This document shows, in pieces, positions 8,704 to 23,770 of a stretch of DNA of 64,000 nt (position 1 is its first letter; each line of letters starts with the position of its first letter). The notes below the pieces were generated by a model. It made no database searches and had not been told where the DNA came from. It saw only the letters and a list, made by a program, of their open reading frames with translations. The stretch is from Photorhabdus luminescens subsp. luminescens (lineage in GTDB: Bacteria > Pseudomonadota > Gammaproteobacteria > Enterobacterales > Enterobacteriaceae). Location of the stretch: assembly GCF_001083805.1 (NCBI RefSeq), contig NZ_JXSK01000009.1:186001-250000 (forward strand), written 5' to 3'. The position numbers and the translations under genes are program-made.

Positions 8704-11361
8704 ATGACTATTCAGACCAATAAGTACGCTAAAGCACGTTTTTTCAAGTGTGCATTGCAGGTAAATTCTTCAGGCTACATAAAATATCGGGGGCAACAAC
8801 AGACGCTTTCTGAAGATGATTATAATCAGCAATTGTTAAATGCTTCGCTAGAGATGGGAATTGAAGTCATTGGCCTAGCTGATCATGGGTCAGTGAATGG
8901 TTTTGAAAAGATCAGAGATCTCTTTGCACAACGTGGAATCGTGGTATTCCCCGGCTTTAAAGTTGCCTCCAGTGAGAAAATTCACTTCGTTTGCTTGTTT
9001 AATGAATCAGCTTCGGCTGATCTGATAAAAATGCATTTGGGGGCATTGGGTGTGGATATAAACCAACCGGAAGCCCCAGTACAGAAATCTGCAACGGATA
9101 TTATTAATTACGTAAACGATAAGGGTGGTTTCATTTTCGCGGCCCACTGTATTAATGATGATGGCGTGTTAAAACGTCGGATGAGTTATGTTTGGCAACA
9201 TAAAGGGCTGCTAGCTGCTCAGATCCCAGGTTCAGTTGAGAGCTTAAAGGGTATAGAGAGCGATTTTTATCGTAAAGTTTTCCTGAATAAGGATGATAAC
9301 TATCGCCGCGAGCGGGAAATGGCTGCCATCAATGCCGCTGATGTGGCGAAGCCTGAAGAGATTAAAGCTGATGGCGCTTCTTGTTTAATTAAAATGACCA
9401 AGCCCTGCTTCACTTCTTTCAAGCAAGCTTTTTTAGATGCTGGCTCCAGAGTGCGGCTAAATTCAGACAAACCGGAAAACTATGCGTCAGCTATCGAACG
9501 TATTCGTTTTGTCGGCGGTTACCTTGATGGTGTGGATATTGAATTATCGGATCACTTAAACGCAGTGATTGGCGGTAGAGGTACGGGCAAATCAACTCTG
9601 CTGGAGTGTATTCGCTATGCTTTTGATTTAGAACCTTTTGGTAAAGCATCGAAAGCTCAGCATGACGCTATTGTAAAAAATAACTTAGGTCTCGAAAAAG
9701 GCATGGTTGAAGTAAGTGTTCGCTCTGCAACCATGCATGGCCGCATATTTACGGTGAGCCGCAAATATGGAAACCAGCCAGTGGTGAATGAAAACGGCAG
9801 AATTTTACCTTATCACCCCAAAGATTTACTGCCTGGCGTTGAGCTGTACGGTCAGAATGAAATTTATGAGATGACTCGGGATGAGCAAAGCCGAAACCTA
9901 CTTATTGAACGATTCTTGGGAAGTGAGCACGAACAGTTTGATAAGGCCATAGCCAAAGTGCTAGTGAGCCTTAAGGATAATCGTGAAACCATTATTCGTG
10001 CGCTTAGCCAAAAAGCAGATGTTGAGGCCGAAGTTGAGCGCTTACCCAAGTTATTAGATCAGGCTAAACAATTCCAGACGCTGGGTATTAATGAAAAGTT
10101 GAAAGCGATTCCAAAGCTGGAAAAGGAAAAACAACTGAGTGGGAGAGTTAATGAAGAAATTACTCGAATAAAAGAAGCTATCAACATCTTAAAAGACAGT
10201 TTGCCAGATACGGTATTTTTAAGCGATGCCAGCTTAGAAGGGTTGCCACACTTAAATCTTTTAAAACAAAAGCGTCAAGTTTTGGAAATGTTAAAGAGCT
10301 CTTTAACTCAATGTTTAACCCAAGTTGAGGAGTTCTCCAGTAAAGCCTCGAGTGATTTACTTCCTCTACAGCAACAACTGTCGGAAAGGTTACAAGCGGA
10401 AGAAGAACAACTTGAAAATGCATTTAAAGACATACCTACAAGTCAAGGTAAAACGGGTCGGCAGATTGGCGCTGAATATCAAACCTTACTAAAGCAAATT
10501 GAACAGATTCGCCCAAAAGAAATTGCCTTGCAAAACCGACAAACCCAACTCAACGAGCTCTATAGTCAGCGCAAGAAACTATTGCTTGAGTTAGATCAGC
10601 AGACCAGCGCACGTGCTAGCGCCATGCAGAAGTCGGTTAAACGGCTCACTCGCAAGTTAGATCAGAAGGTACGCCTTAGTCTGAATTCTGAAGGTAACCG
10701 CCAAGAATTAGTGAATTTCCTGAGTGATTGCAATTTGGAAGGTGTTGGGCAGAAAAGGCTAGCGTGGGTTTTAGAGGGTGAGTTCACACCAGCTAATCTT
10801 GCTGCCACTATTCGCCAAGGTGAGACTGAATTAACCTCCAATTTCGGTATACCTAATTCCGTTGTACGAGCGTTAAGCCGTTTGCCTGAGTATAAACTAC
10901 TTGAGCTAGAAGAGTTGCAGCTTCCCGATACAATGGCGATTGAGCTGAATATAACTCACGGTGAACGGGAAGCCGTTTTCCGCCCAATTGGGGAACTATC
11001 GACCGGCCAACAATGTACGGCGATTTTGCACCTATTGCTATTGGACAACCAAGATCCACTTATCCTTGATCAGCCGGAGGATAACCTTGATAACGCCTTT
11101 ATTGCTGAGCGTATAGTTGCTGAGCTGCGCAGAGCCAAGCTAAGCCGGCAGTTCTTGTTCGCAACCCACAACGCCAATATTCCGGTATTTGGCGACGCGG
11201 AATGGATTGGCGTGCTGAGTGTGGAAGATAGCAAAGGGTTGATCCTGCCAGAACAGCAGGGTGCGATCGATATGCCAGAAGTGCAAAAACTAGCGGCAGA
11301 TATATTGGAAGGTGGTGAGAGTGCGTTTAATCAACGCCGTGAAAAGTACGGCTTTAACTGA
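8704..11361 (+). CDS. TrlF-like protein: N-terminal PHP-type domain fused to an SMC/ABC-type ATPase
   Basis: The 885-residue protein starts with a PHP-like phosphoesterase fold (DHGS near residue 60, KIHFVCLF, FAAHC). A P-loop GGRGTGKS follows at 290-297. A long charged, glutamine-rich region of coiled-coil type runs from about 400 to 650. An ABC signature STGQQ starts at Ser766, and a Walker B LILDQPEDN has Asp789 and Glu792. The halves of the ATPase are thus split by a coiled coil, as in SMC, Rad50 and RloC proteins. The first PHP motif (normally HxH) reads ALQVN here, so the phosphoesterase centre may be altered. Proteins of this kind often lie in variable islands and are suspected defence factors. 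The function of this one is unproven. Confidence 0.7.
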   Translation: MTIQTNKYAKARFFKCALQVNSSGYIKYRGQQQTLSEDDYNQQLLNASLEMGIEVIGLADHGSVNGFEKIRDLFAQRGIVVFPGFKVASSEKIHFVCLFNESASADLIKMHLGALGVDINQPEAPVQKSATDIINYVNDKGGFIFAAHCINDDGVLKRRMSYVWQHKGLLAAQIPGSVESLKGIESDFYRKVFLNKDDNYRREREMAAINAADVAKPEEIKADGASCLIKMTKPCFTSFKQAFLDAGSRVRLNSDKPENYASAIERIRFVGGYLDGVDIELSDHLNAVIGGRGTGKSTLLECIRYAFDLEPFGKASKAQHDAIVKNNLGLEKGMVEVSVRSATMHGRIFTVSRKYGNQPVVNENGRILPYHPKDLLPGVELYGQNEIYEMTRDEQSRNLLIERFLGSEHEQFDKAIAKVLVSLKDNRETIIRALSQKADVEAEVERLPKLLDQAKQFQTLGINEKLKAIPKLEKEKQLSGRVNEEITRIKEAINILKDSLPDTVFLSDASLEGLPHLNLLKQKRQVLEMLKSSLTQCLTQVEEFSSKASSDLLPLQQQLSERLQAEEEQLENAFKDIPTSQGKTGRQIGAEYQTLLKQIEQIRPKEIALQNRQTQLNELYSQRKKLLLELDQQTSARASAMQKSVKRLTRKLDQKVRLSLNSEGNRQELVNFLSDCNLEGVGQKRLAWVLEGEFTPANLAATIRQGETELTSNFGIPNSVVRALSRLPEYKLLELEELQLPDTMAIELNITHGEREAVFRPIGELSTGQQCTAILHLLLLDNQDPLILDQPEDNLDNAFIAERIVAELRRAKLSRQFLFATHNANIPVFGDAEWIGVLSVEDSKGLILPEQQGAIDMPEVQKLAADILEGGESAFNQRREKYGFN

Positions 11362-11387
11362 ATGCTTTACTTCCTTGGGAGAGAACG

Positions 11388-12608
11388 ATGTTAAAAACAG
11401 AATTGTTGGAAATTATTGCCAATGGCGAAAACTCAGGTGTGGAGTTTAAACGAGATGATATACGTCCTGAGCAGTTAGCCAAAGAAGTTGTTGCTATGGC
11501 CAACTTTCAAGGGGGGCGGGTACTGCTAGGTGTGGAAGATGACGGCACTATTAGCGGCGTACAAAGGCATGACCTTGAAGAGTGGGTTATGAATGTCTTT
11601 CAGGGCAAAATTCATCCGATGATTCTGCCGTTTTACGAAGAAGTGAAATTGGATGATGGCAAACTGGTTGCTATCGTTAGCTTTCCCATCGGCATTTCGA
11701 AACCCTACATCGTTCGCCATAGTGGAAAAAAGGAAATCTATATTCGTGTTGGGACAACATCGAGGCTAGCAACTAGAGAGCAGCAGATGCGATTGTTTGA
11801 ATTGGGTGGAATGCTGCATACCGAAGTAATGCCTGTGCCTCGTACAGATATGAGTTGTTTGGATGACGCTCGCCTAACCAATTATGTAAAGGATATCTTA
11901 CAAGATCCCGATGTACCTAAAACGCCTGATGAATGGCAAGCAAGGCTGCTCGGTCTGGGTTTTTTAACCGAAGCCGCAGGCAGTGTTTGCTGCACAATAG
12001 CGGGCTTGGTGTTATTTGGTAAAAACCCGAGACGCTATCTCAAACAATCGGGTTTACAGGTCATGGTATTTCATGGTGAAGATAAGGAATACCAAGCTGC
12101 ATTGGATGACATCATTGATGGCCCAATGGTCGGGCGCTGGGATCTCGAAAATGGTGATAAACGGCTAGTCGATGGTGGCGTTATTGAGAAATTCATGAAG
12201 GCTATGAGTCCCTTTATTTCTCAAGAGTCTGATCAGGTGAATGAAGAATTAAGGCGAGAAACACAGTGGTTTTATCCACTTGAGGCCGTTAGAGAAGCCT
12301 TGGTCAATGCGCTGGCGCACCGCGATTGGACACGTTTTGTTGAAATTGAAGTATCTGGTTATTCCGACCGGCTTGAAGTAATTAGCCCGGGTTCGTTACC
12401 AAACTCCATGACGGTAGAAAAAATGAAAGCAGGACAGCGTTCCCCTAGAAATACCATTGTTATGGAAGTATTACGTGATTATGGCTATGTCGATTACCGA
12501 GGAATGGGTGTGAGGACCAAAATTATGCCATTAACGAAAGCGTTAACAGGTAAAGATCCTAAGTTTGATTTGGCAGACGATTATTTAAAAACAATCTTGT
12601 TCCGGTAA
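11388..12608 (+). CDS. Schlafen/AlbA-type protein with C-terminal GHKL-like ATPase domain
   Basis: Residues 1-130 have the AlbA_2/Schlafen pattern: GVEFKRD, then MANFQGGRVLLGVEDDG, then YIRVGTTSRLAT. The C-terminal part contains REALVNALAHRDW from residue 302 and IEVSGYSDRLEVISPGSLP, the N and G boxes of the HATPase_c_4 family. Such proteins bind nucleic acid and ATP and occur as putative regulators and as components of phage-defence loci. The gene lies 26 bases after the TrlF-like gene with GGGAGAG as ribosome-binding site, so the two form an operon. A strong terminator follows at 12653. Confidence 0.75.
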   Translation: MLKTELLEIIANGENSGVEFKRDDIRPEQLAKEVVAMANFQGGRVLLGVEDDGTISGVQRHDLEEWVMNVFQGKIHPMILPFYEEVKLDDGKLVAIVSFPIGISKPYIVRHSGKKEIYIRVGTTSRLATREQQMRLFELGGMLHTEVMPVPRTDMSCLDDARLTNYVKDILQDPDVPKTPDEWQARLLGLGFLTEAAGSVCCTIAGLVLFGKNPRRYLKQSGLQVMVFHGEDKEYQAALDDIIDGPMVGRWDLENGDKRLVDGGVIEKFMKAMSPFISQESDQVNEELRRETQWFYPLEAVREALVNALAHRDWTRFVEIEVSGYSDRLEVISPGSLPNSMTVEKMKAGQRSPRNTIVMEVLRDYGYVDYRGMGVRTKIMPLTKALTGKDPKFDLADDYLKTILFR

Positions 12609-12652
12609 CAGATGTTGTGACTGTTGGAACAGCGTATACCGCACTGTATTTG

Positions 12653-12679
12653 GCGCTTTTAAAACAGCGCCATTTTTTT
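12653..12679 (+). terminator. Intrinsic terminator of the TrlF-like operon
   Basis: GGCGCT (12653-12658) pairs with AGCGCC (12666-12671) and is followed by A and seven T. It ends the plus-strand three-gene island. Confidence 0.85.
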
Positions 12680-12784
12680 AAAAGCAATCGGAAAACGGCT
12701 TTACAATGCACAATGGGATTTTGGTAAAACGGATCAAAGCGAAGTAAATGGGTTTTGAAGCGTTACACTTTAAAAATGACCACT

Positions 12785-14149
12785 TCACTTCCCAATGCAA
12801 AAACTCGAAAAAATCCTTCCTAACAGATCATCGGAAGTAAACTCACCCGTGATCTCACTCAATGCCTGCTGCGCCAGACGCAGCTCTTCCGCCAGCAATT
12901 CACCTGAACGAGCAACCACCAATTGTTCATGGCCCTGTTGTAAATGTTCCGCTGCGGTATTTAATGCTTGTAAATGACGACGACGAGCCAAGAAACCACC
13001 TTCGGTATTACTGCTAAAACCCATCGTTTCTTTCAGATGATCGCGCAATAAATCAATGCCTTCACCGCTACGGGCAGAAAGTCGAATTAGCGAGTAACTA
13101 CTTACTTCGGCAATACTTGTCTCTTCATCAGTCATATCTGTTTTATTACGAACGACCGTAATAGGGAGCGATTTAGGCAGACGAGCCATAAATTCAGGCC
13201 AGATTTCTACAGGTTCAACCGCGTTCGTTGTCGTGCTATCTACCATAAACAATACACGATCAGCCTGCTCAATTTCCTGCCAAGCACGCTCAATACCAAT
13301 ACGCTCAACTTCGTCACTGGCTTCACGCAAACCCGCGGTATCAATGATATGTAACGGCATACCGTCAATATGGATATGTTCACGCAGAACATCACGAGTT
13401 GTACCTGCAATATCCGTCACAATAGCCGCTTCACGGCCTGCTAATGCATTAAGTAGACTGGACTTTCCTGCATTAGGGCGACCGGCGATAACAACTTTCA
13501 TCCCTTCACGTAACAGGCTGCCCTGACGAGCCTGAGAACGTACACGCTCAAGCTCAGCCATCACTTCATCCAACTTGGCTTCGATTTTCCCATCAGAAAG
13601 GAAATCAATCTCTTCATCTGGAAAATCAATAGCCGCTTCTACATAGATGCGTAAGTGAGTAAGTGCTTCCACCATTTGATGAACTTGAGTAGAAAAAGCG
13701 CCCTGTAAGGAATTCATCGCTGAACGGGCTGCTTGCTCCGAACTGGCATCGATCAGGTCAGCAATGGCTTCCGCCTGAGCTAAATCCAGTTTGTCATTAA
13801 GAAAAGCGCGTTCAGAAAACTCACCTGGATTAGCGATTCGCACACCCGGCAAAGTCAGAATACGTTTAAGCAGCAAATCGAGAATAACCGGCCCGCCATG
13901 ACCTTGAAGCTCCAGTACATCTTCTCCGGTAAATGAATTGGGCCCAGGAAAGTAAATAGCAATCCCCTGATCAAGTATCTGACCATCCACATCACGAAAT
14001 GGCAGGTAATCTGCATAACGAGGTTTGGGTAATTTACCTAATACCACCTCAGCTACCTGTGCGGCTTTCGGACCGGAAACACGCAAAATGCCAACCCCTC
14101 CTCGTCCTGGCGGGGTAGCCTGAGCAACTATCGTATCCGTGGTATGCAT
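12785..14149 (-). CDS. mnmE: tRNA uridine-5-carboxymethylaminomethyl modification GTPase MnmE
   Basis: MnmE works with MnmG (gene at 60465 in this window) to install the cmnm5 group on U34 of certain tRNAs. The protein has the N-terminal tetrahydrofolate-binding domain, a helical domain, an inserted G domain (GRPNAGKSS about residue 225, DTAGLRE, NKTD) and the invariant C-terminal CIGK. The start at 14149 ([18 protein letters not shown]) gives 454 residues, exactly the E. coli length. An upstream in-frame ATG at 14179 would add ten unmatched residues. An ERIC element separates it from yidC upstream. Confidence 0.97.
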   Translation of the reverse strand: MHTTDTIVAQATPPGRGGVGILRVSGPKAAQVAEVVLGKLPKPRYADYLPFRDVDGQILDQGIAIYFPGPNSFTGEDVLELQGHGGPVILDLLLKRILTLPGVRIANPGEFSERAFLNDKLDLAQAEAIADLIDASSEQAARSAMNSLQGAFSTQVHQMVEALTHLRIYVEAAIDFPDEEIDFLSDGKIEAKLDEVMAELERVRSQARQGSLLREGMKVVIAGRPNAGKSSLLNALAGREAAIVTDIAGTTRDVLREHIHIDGMPLHIIDTAGLREASDEVERIGIERAWQEIEQADRVLFMVDSTTTNAVEPVEIWPEFMARLPKSLPITVVRNKTDMTDEETSIAEVSSYSLIRLSARSGEGIDLLRDHLKETMGFSSNTEGGFLARRRHLQALNTAAEHLQQGHEQLVVARSGELLAEELRLAQQALSEITGEFTSDDLLGRIFSSFCIGK

Positions 14150-14260
14150 GGTTATCTCTCTATTTACTTTTTCGCTCAAATGACTTTTTCACTCAAATAG
14201 TTAAGGCGGTCAATGACCGCCTTTACCATGACAACGGCCAGCATGTATTCTGGCTGAAGC

Positions 14261-14388
14261 TATACCCGTCATCTTTCAAGTTGCCTCTTTGTTGGCTGCA
14301 CTCACTCACCCCGGTCACATAGTTTTCTATGCTCCCGGGGATTCGCTCCCTTGCCGCCGCGATCCATCTTGAAATCCATAGGGTGTAT
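14261..14388 (-). repeat. ERIC element (copy 1)
   Basis: A 128-base element bounded by TATACCC at 14261 and GGGTGTAT at 14388 carries the ERIC hallmark segments (GTGACCGGGGTGAGTGAG on the minus strand, CAGCCAAC, and a large imperfect inverted repeat). It lies between yidC and mnmE, three bases past the yidC stop codon. It differs from copy 2 (23641-23768) at only a few positions by eye. ERIC elements are non-autonomous and can act on mRNA stability when transcribed. Confidence 0.9.
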
Positions 14389-14391
14389 GTT

Positions 14392-16032
14392 TTATTTCGC
14401 TGGCTTTTTCTCACGGCTATGCAAACCGCGTTTTTCCAGCCCACGATAAATTAATTGCTGCTGGATAATTGTCACCAGGTTACTGACGATATAGTACAGC
14501 ACCAAACCTGACGGGAACCACAGGAAGAATATGGTAAATATGACAGGCATATAGGTCATAATCTTCTGTTGCATCGGATCAGTAATTGTTGTCGGAGACA
14601 TTTTCTGGATAATGAACATTGTCACACCCATCAACAACGGCAGGATGTAATAAGGATCTTGCGCAGACAAGTCATTAATCCAACCAGCAAATGGCGCATG
14701 ACGCAATTCAACAGAACCCATCAACATGTAATATAAAGCAAGGAAGATTGGCATCTGGATCAACAGAGGCAAACAACCACCCAGTGGGTTCACTTTCTCT
14801 GCTTTATACAATGCCATCATTTCTTGGCTCATACGCTGTTTATCATCGCCAATACGCTCACGCATAGCCGCCAATTTAGGCTGTAACAAACGCATTTTCG
14901 CCATTGATGTGTATTGTGCTTTGGTCAACGGGTACATGATACCACGCACAATAAAGGTGATAACGATGATGGAGAAGCCCCAGTTACCAATAAAACCATG
15001 CAAGAACTTCAACAACTTAAATAACGGCTGAGAGATAAACCATAACCAACCATAGTCTACGGACAGATCCAGATGAGGTGCTACAGCAGCCATTTCATCT
15101 TGAATTTCCGGGCCAATCCACAACGTAGAAGAGACCGTTTTTTCACTATTAGCCGCAACAGAGATTGGCGCGCTCTTATAGCCAATCGCAGCCATCCCTT
15201 TATCTAATGCAACAGTGTAGAAAGTACTGGTTTCATTAGCCGCAGGAACCCAAGCGGTAGCAAAATATTGTTGCAACATGGCAATCCAGCCACCTTTGGT
15301 GGTCACGGATAAAGATTCACCTTCAATATCGCTAAAGCTATATTTCTTGTATTTGGTATCGTCGGAAGAATAGGCGGCGCCACGGTAAGTATGCAATGCA
15401 AAGTTATTGCTGCCTGTATCACGATGTTTGGGTAGTTCAACACTCTGTTTCAACTGACCAAAGAAGGTCATCTGTAACGGTTTTTCCGTCGTGTTATTAA
15501 CATGGTAATCGACACTAATCGCGTATTCACCACGTTTCAGGACAAATGTTTTGACGTAAACAATGCCATCTTTAGTGACGAAATTCATCGGGATACGCAA
15601 TTCATCCTGCCCATCAGCCAATACATAGCTATCCTGTGCTGCGGTATACAGTGGGCGTTCACTATTCAACGGATTATCTGGGCCATCTTTCCCCGTCAAT
15701 CCACTTTGCGCTTGATAAGAGAAAGCAGGTGTTGTTTCCAACAACTTGAATGGCTGGTTTGACCCCAGGGTATCAGGATAGGCCAACAGGTCAGCCTCTT
15801 CGATATCACCGCCACGGGTATTGATGGTCAAAGAGAGCACATCAGTTTTAACCGTGATAAGTTTACCTTTTCCACTGCCTGGTACAGCTTGATTCTCACT
15901 GCTCGGCATATCCGTTTGTTGCGTGGCCTGTACTGTCGTTGGCTGCGGATTTTTATCTGCTTCCCATGCTTGCCAGACCAAGAAAGAAACGAACAGCAAA
16001 GCGATGAGAAGAAGATTACGTTGCGAATCCAT
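14392..16032 (-). CDS. yidC: Membrane protein insertase YidC
   Basis: YidC inserts and folds inner-membrane proteins, alone or with SecYEG. Known clients in E. coli include the ATP synthase c and a subunits, whose genes lie in this window. The 546 residues show the N-terminal anchor helix (about 5-22), the large periplasmic P1 domain (to about 340), and the conserved five-helix core with [20 protein letters not shown] and a basic C-terminus. The gene follows yidD with a two-base gap in the conserved order rpmH-rnpA-yidD-yidC. The 3' end abuts an ERIC element. Confidence 0.98.
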   Translation of the reverse strand: MDSQRNLLLIALLFVSFLVWQAWEADKNPQPTTVQATQQTDMPSSENQAVPGSGKGKLITVKTDVLSLTINTRGGDIEEADLLAYPDTLGSNQPFKLLETTPAFSYQAQSGLTGKDGPDNPLNSERPLYTAAQDSYVLADGQDELRIPMNFVTKDGIVYVKTFVLKRGEYAISVDYHVNNTTEKPLQMTFFGQLKQSVELPKHRDTGSNNFALHTYRGAAYSSDDTKYKKYSFSDIEGESLSVTTKGGWIAMLQQYFATAWVPAANETSTFYTVALDKGMAAIGYKSAPISVAANSEKTVSSTLWIGPEIQDEMAAVAPHLDLSVDYGWLWFISQPLFKLLKFLHGFIGNWGFSIIVITFIVRGIMYPLTKAQYTSMAKMRLLQPKLAAMRERIGDDKQRMSQEMMALYKAEKVNPLGGCLPLLIQMPIFLALYYMLMGSVELRHAPFAGWINDLSAQDPYYILPLLMGVTMFIIQKMSPTTITDPMQQKIMTYMPVIFTIFFLWFPSGLVLYYIVSNLVTIIQQQLIYRGLEKRGLHSREKKPAK

Positions 16033-16034
16033 CG

Positions 16035-16295
16035 TTAGTGTTCTCTGTTATCGTTGTTTTTTACGGGTGGGACAGGATCATCACCACCTTCATGTAAAGG
16101 GTGGCATTTTAATATGCGTTTCACCGTTAACCAACAGCCTTTTATCACTCCAAATCGGCATAATGCCTCAATGCCATATTGAGAGCATGTAGGATTAAAG
16201 CGACAATGAGGCCCCAACAGCGGGCTTATTACCAACTGATATCCCCGGATTAATGCGATCAGGAAGCGCGAGCCAAACGACAGTGACGACGCCAT
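16035..16295 (-). CDS. yidD: Membrane protein insertion efficiency factor YidD
   Basis: This 86-residue protein matches YidD along its length: [17 protein letters not shown], then the [12 protein letters not shown] cysteine motif and [17 protein letters not shown]. It is a small peripheral membrane protein that aids YidC-dependent insertion. Its 5' end overlaps rnpA by 37 bases in a different frame, a conserved arrangement, and yidC starts two bases after its stop. Confidence 0.96.
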   Translation of the reverse strand: MASSLSFGSRFLIALIRGYQLVISPLLGPHCRFNPTCSQYGIEALCRFGVIKGCWLTVKRILKCHPLHEGGDDPVPPVKNNDNREH

Positions 16296-16618
16296 AATTT
16301 ATCCAACGCCTCCGTTAACGCACGGTTATCAAGCTCAGCAACGCCTTTCTTAACCAATACCACAAAATCCATAGGAGGCAACTTATGTTGGTTTAAACGA
16401 AAGCTTTCACGGGCCAACCGTTTAATTCGGTTACGCTCATGAGCTCGTTTAACATTTTTCTTGGCTATAGTAAGACCGATACGGGGATGCCCCAGCTCGT
16501 TCAGGCGGCCAAGGATAGTAATCTCTGGCGAACTTGCCCGTTGGGGTTGCTGGAAAACATAAGTGAAATGCTTGGGAGTTAACAAGCGTAACTCCCTCGG
16601 AAAAGCGAGCGTAACCAC
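16259..16618 (-). CDS. rnpA: Ribonuclease P protein component RnpA
   Basis: RnpA is the protein cofactor of the tRNA 5'-end processing ribozyme. The 119 residues are almost identical in pattern to E. coli, including the RNR-type RNA-binding signature [20 protein letters not shown]. The start codon is GTG at 16618 (GTG GTT ACG CTC), as is usual for this gene. It is cotranscribed with rpmH, 16 bases upstream. Confidence 0.97.
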   Translation of the reverse strand: MVTLAFPRELRLLTPKHFTYVFQQPQRASSPEITILGRLNELGHPRIGLTIAKKNVKRAHERNRIKRLARESFRLNQHKLPPMDFVVLVKKGVAELDNRALTEALDKLWRRHCRLARAS

Positions 16619-16634
16619 TAGATGGTTAGCTTTA

Positions 16635-17464
<830 letters not shown>

Positions 17465-18853
17465 GTGTCACTTTCGCTTTGGCAGCAATGTCTTGCCCGA
17501 TTGCAGGATGAATTACCTGCCACAGAATTCAGTATGTGGATACGCCCCCTTCAGGCAGAGCTAAGTGGTAACACTCTGGCACTTTATGCCCCAAATCGGT
17601 TTGTTCTGGATTGGGTAAGAGAGAAGTATATCAACAACATCAATGGGTTGTTGAATGACTTCTGTGGAGCAGAAGTACCATTATTACGTTTTGAAGTTGG
17701 CAATAAACCCATTTCTCCAAACGATAGCCCACCGCAAAGGGTTGTTGCTCACGCACCGGTCGCACCTGCACCGCAAAACACGTCAGTACGCCCCAGTTGG
17801 GATAACACTGCGGTACAACCAGAGCTATCTTATCGCTCCAATGTTAACCCAAAACATACTTTCGATAACTTTGTTGAAGGTAAATCCAACCAACTTGCTC
17901 GCGCTGCTGCAAGACAGGTAGCTGATAATCCCGGCGGTGCTTATAACCCACTATTTCTTTATGGTGGTACGGGTTTGGGTAAAACCCATCTATTACATGC
18001 CGTAGGCAACAGCATTATGGCACGTAAGGCAAATGCCAAGGTAGTCTATATGCATTCTGAACGCTTTGTTCAGGATATGGTCAAGGCATTACAAAATAAT
18101 GCAATAGAAGAGTTCAAACGCTATTACCGTTCTGTCGACGCATTACTGATCGATGATATTCAGTTTTTTGCCAATAAAGAACGCTCTCAAGAAGAGTTCT
18201 TCCACACATTCAATGCATTACTGGAAGGTAATCAACAGATTATTCTGACATCAGATCGCTATCCAAAAGAGATCAATGGGGTAGAAGATCGGTTAAAATC
18301 CCGTTTTGGTTGGGGACTAACCGTTGCCATTGAACCGCCGGAACTGGAAACTCGCGTCGCTATTTTGATGAAAAAGGCAGACGAAAACGAAATCCAGTTG
18401 CCGGGAGAAGTTGCTTTCTTTATAGCCAAACGTCTGCGTTCTAATGTCCGTGAGCTTGAAGGAGCACTGAACAGAGTAATAGCAAATGCCAATTTTACTG
18501 GTCGAGCGATTACTATTGATTTTGTACGTGAAGCATTACGTGACCTGTTAGCACTGCAAGAAAAACTGGTTACCATTGATAATATTCAGAAAACAGTCGC
18601 TGAGTATTACAAAATCAAGGTGGCCGATTTACTTTCCAAACGGCGCTCCCGTTCCGTTGCCCGTCCAAGGCAAATGGCAATGGCGCTGGCAAAAGAGTTA
18701 ACCAACCACAGCTTGCCTGAAATCGGGGATGCCTTTGGTGGACGTGACCACACAACTGTGTTGCACGCTTGTCGTAAAATCGAGCAACTACGTGAAGAAA
18801 GTCACGACATCAAAGAGGATTTTTCTAACTTAATCAGAACATTGTCTTCCTAG
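17465..18853 (+). CDS. dnaA: Chromosomal replication initiator protein DnaA
   Basis: DnaA binds the boxes of oriC (62459-62712 here) and melts the origin. The 462 residues show the N-terminal DnaB/DiaA-interacting domain, a variable linker (about 85-130), the AAA+ domain with GGTGLGKTH near residue 170 and LLIDDIQF, and the domain IV helix-turn-helix ([17 protein letters not shown], then [11 protein letters not shown]). The start is GTG at 17465, preceded by AGGGGAG. dnaN follows after four bases, so dnaA, dnaN, recF and gyrB form the classic cluster. Confidence 0.98.
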   Translation: MSLSLWQQCLARLQDELPATEFSMWIRPLQAELSGNTLALYAPNRFVLDWVREKYINNINGLLNDFCGAEVPLLRFEVGNKPISPNDSPPQRVVAHAPVAPAPQNTSVRPSWDNTAVQPELSYRSNVNPKHTFDNFVEGKSNQLARAAARQVADNPGGAYNPLFLYGGTGLGKTHLLHAVGNSIMARKANAKVVYMHSERFVQDMVKALQNNAIEEFKRYYRSVDALLIDDIQFFANKERSQEEFFHTFNALLEGNQQIILTSDRYPKEINGVEDRLKSRFGWGLTVAIEPPELETRVAILMKKADENEIQLPGEVAFFIAKRLRSNVRELEGALNRVIANANFTGRAITIDFVREALRDLLALQEKLVTIDNIQKTVAEYYKIKVADLLSKRRSRSVARPRQMAMALAKELTNHSLPEIGDAFGGRDHTTVLHACRKIEQLREESHDIKEDFSNLIRTLSS

Positions 18854-18857
18854 TGCT

Positions 18858-19958
18858 ATGAAATTTATCATTGAACGTGAGCAATTGTTAAAACCACTGC
18901 AACAGGTCAGTAGTCCGCTGAGTGGGCGCCCTACTTTGCCTATTCTTGGTAACTTATTATTACAGGTTACAGAAGGCTCCCTATTGCTGACCGGCACAGA
19001 TTTAGAAATGGAAATGATGGCAAGAGTCACGCTTTCATTGCCGCACGAAGCAGGTGCAACCACAGTACCGGCACGTAAATTCTTTGATATCTGGCGAGGT
19101 TTGCCAGACGGGGCCGAAATCAGTGTAGAACTGGATGGCGATCGCCTATTGGTCCGTTCTGGTCGCAGCCGTTTCTCGCTTTCCACATTGCCCGCTGCTG
19201 ATTTTCCAAATCTTGATGACTGGCAAAGTGAGGTGGAGTTTTCACTACCACAGGCCACACTGAAGCGCCTTATTGAATCAACTCAGTTCTCAATGGCTCA
19301 CCAGGATGTCCGCTATTACCTCAACGGTATGTTGTTTGAAACCGAAGGAGAAGAACTGCGTACAGTTGCAACCGACGGTCACCGTCTGGCCGTCTGTTCT
19401 ATGGGAATTGGTCAAAAGCTGCCTTCCCATTCGGTGATCGTGCCACGTAAAGGCGTTATTGAACTAATGAGATTGCTGGATGGCGGCGATACTCCGTTAC
19501 AGTTACAAATCGGCAGTAACAATATTCGTGCCCACGTTGGCGATTTTATTTTCACCTCTAAATTGGTGGATGGGCGTTTCCCTGATTATCGTCGCGTATT
19601 ACCAAAGAACCCGGATAAAACCCTGGAAGCTAATTGCGATATGCTGAAACAGGCTTTTTCACGCGCGGCGATTCTCTCTAATGAGAAGTTCCGCGGAGTT
19701 CGCCTCTATTTCAGTGAAAACCAACTAAAAATCACAGCCAATAACCCTGAACAGGAAGAAGCCGAAGAGATTGTAGATGTCAGCTACCAAGGCGCTGAAA
19801 TGGAAATAGGCTTTAATGTCAGTTACGTGCTAGATGTACTCAATACACTAAGATGTGAAGAGGTTCGTTTATTGCTGACTGATGCTATTTCCAGTGTTCA
19901 GATAGAAGACTGTGCCAGCCACAATGCGGCTTATGTCGTGATGCCAATGCGCCTGTAA
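18858..19958 (+). CDS. dnaN: DNA polymerase III beta sliding clamp
   Basis: The 366 residues match the E. coli beta clamp in length and sequence pattern: it begins MKFIIEREQLLKPLQQVS and ends with the clamp-loader-contact region YVVMPMRL. The protein forms the dimeric ring that tethers polymerase III and, with Hda, inactivates DnaA after initiation. It starts four bases after dnaA, so translation is probably coupled. Confidence 0.98.
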   Translation: MKFIIEREQLLKPLQQVSSPLSGRPTLPILGNLLLQVTEGSLLLTGTDLEMEMMARVTLSLPHEAGATTVPARKFFDIWRGLPDGAEISVELDGDRLLVRSGRSRFSLSTLPAADFPNLDDWQSEVEFSLPQATLKRLIESTQFSMAHQDVRYYLNGMLFETEGEELRTVATDGHRLAVCSMGIGQKLPSHSVIVPRKGVIELMRLLDGGDTPLQLQIGSNNIRAHVGDFIFTSKLVDGRFPDYRRVLPKNPDKTLEANCDMLKQAFSRAAILSNEKFRGVRLYFSENQLKITANNPEQEEAEEIVDVSYQGAEMEIGFNVSYVLDVLNTLRCEEVRLLLTDAISSVQIEDCASHNAAYVVMPMRL

Positions 19959-19979
19959 CCGGATTTATATTTCAGGTAT

Positions 19980-23505
<3,526 letters not shown>

Positions 23506-23528
23506 TTGATATTATTATCAACTGAAAT

Positions 23529-23564
23529 AAGCGCTCATATTGATTCTCTATGGGCGCTTTTTTT
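23529..23564 (+). terminator. Intrinsic terminator after gyrB
   Basis: An 11-bp stem (AAGCGCTCATA with TATGGGCGCTT, one wobble pair) with a nine-base loop and a T-tract ends the dnaA-dnaN-recF-gyrB cluster. Confidence 0.9.
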
Positions 23565-23640
23565 ATCTGTTATTTATAGCCAATAAAGTGTAATTTATTT
23601 AATGTTTCTGTAAAACATCACTTAAATATAATCTAAGGAT

Positions 23641-23768
23641 ATATACCCTATGAATTTCAAGATGCATCGCGACGGCAAGGGAGCGAATCCCCGGGAGCAT
23701 AGCTAACTATGTGACCGGGGTGAGTGAGTGCAGCCAACAAAGAGGCAACTTGAAAGATAACGGGTATA
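23641..23768 (+). repeat. ERIC element (copy 2), abutting an hcp start codon
   Basis: The element runs from ATATACCC to GGGTATA and carries the same internal segments as copy 1, in the opposite orientation within the window. It ends two bases before the ATG of the second hcp gene, so it occupies the position of that gene's leader. Confidence 0.9.
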
Positions 23769-23770
23769 AT

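Noticed and set aside
23711-23770. N-terminal extension of hcp copy 2
   Set aside because: It translates the ERIC element, and all Hcp relatives start at the MADMIYM position.
23751-23770. TATAAT at the end of ERIC copy 2 as an hcp promoter
   Set aside because: No -35 at 16-18 bases, and transcription would begin after the start codon.
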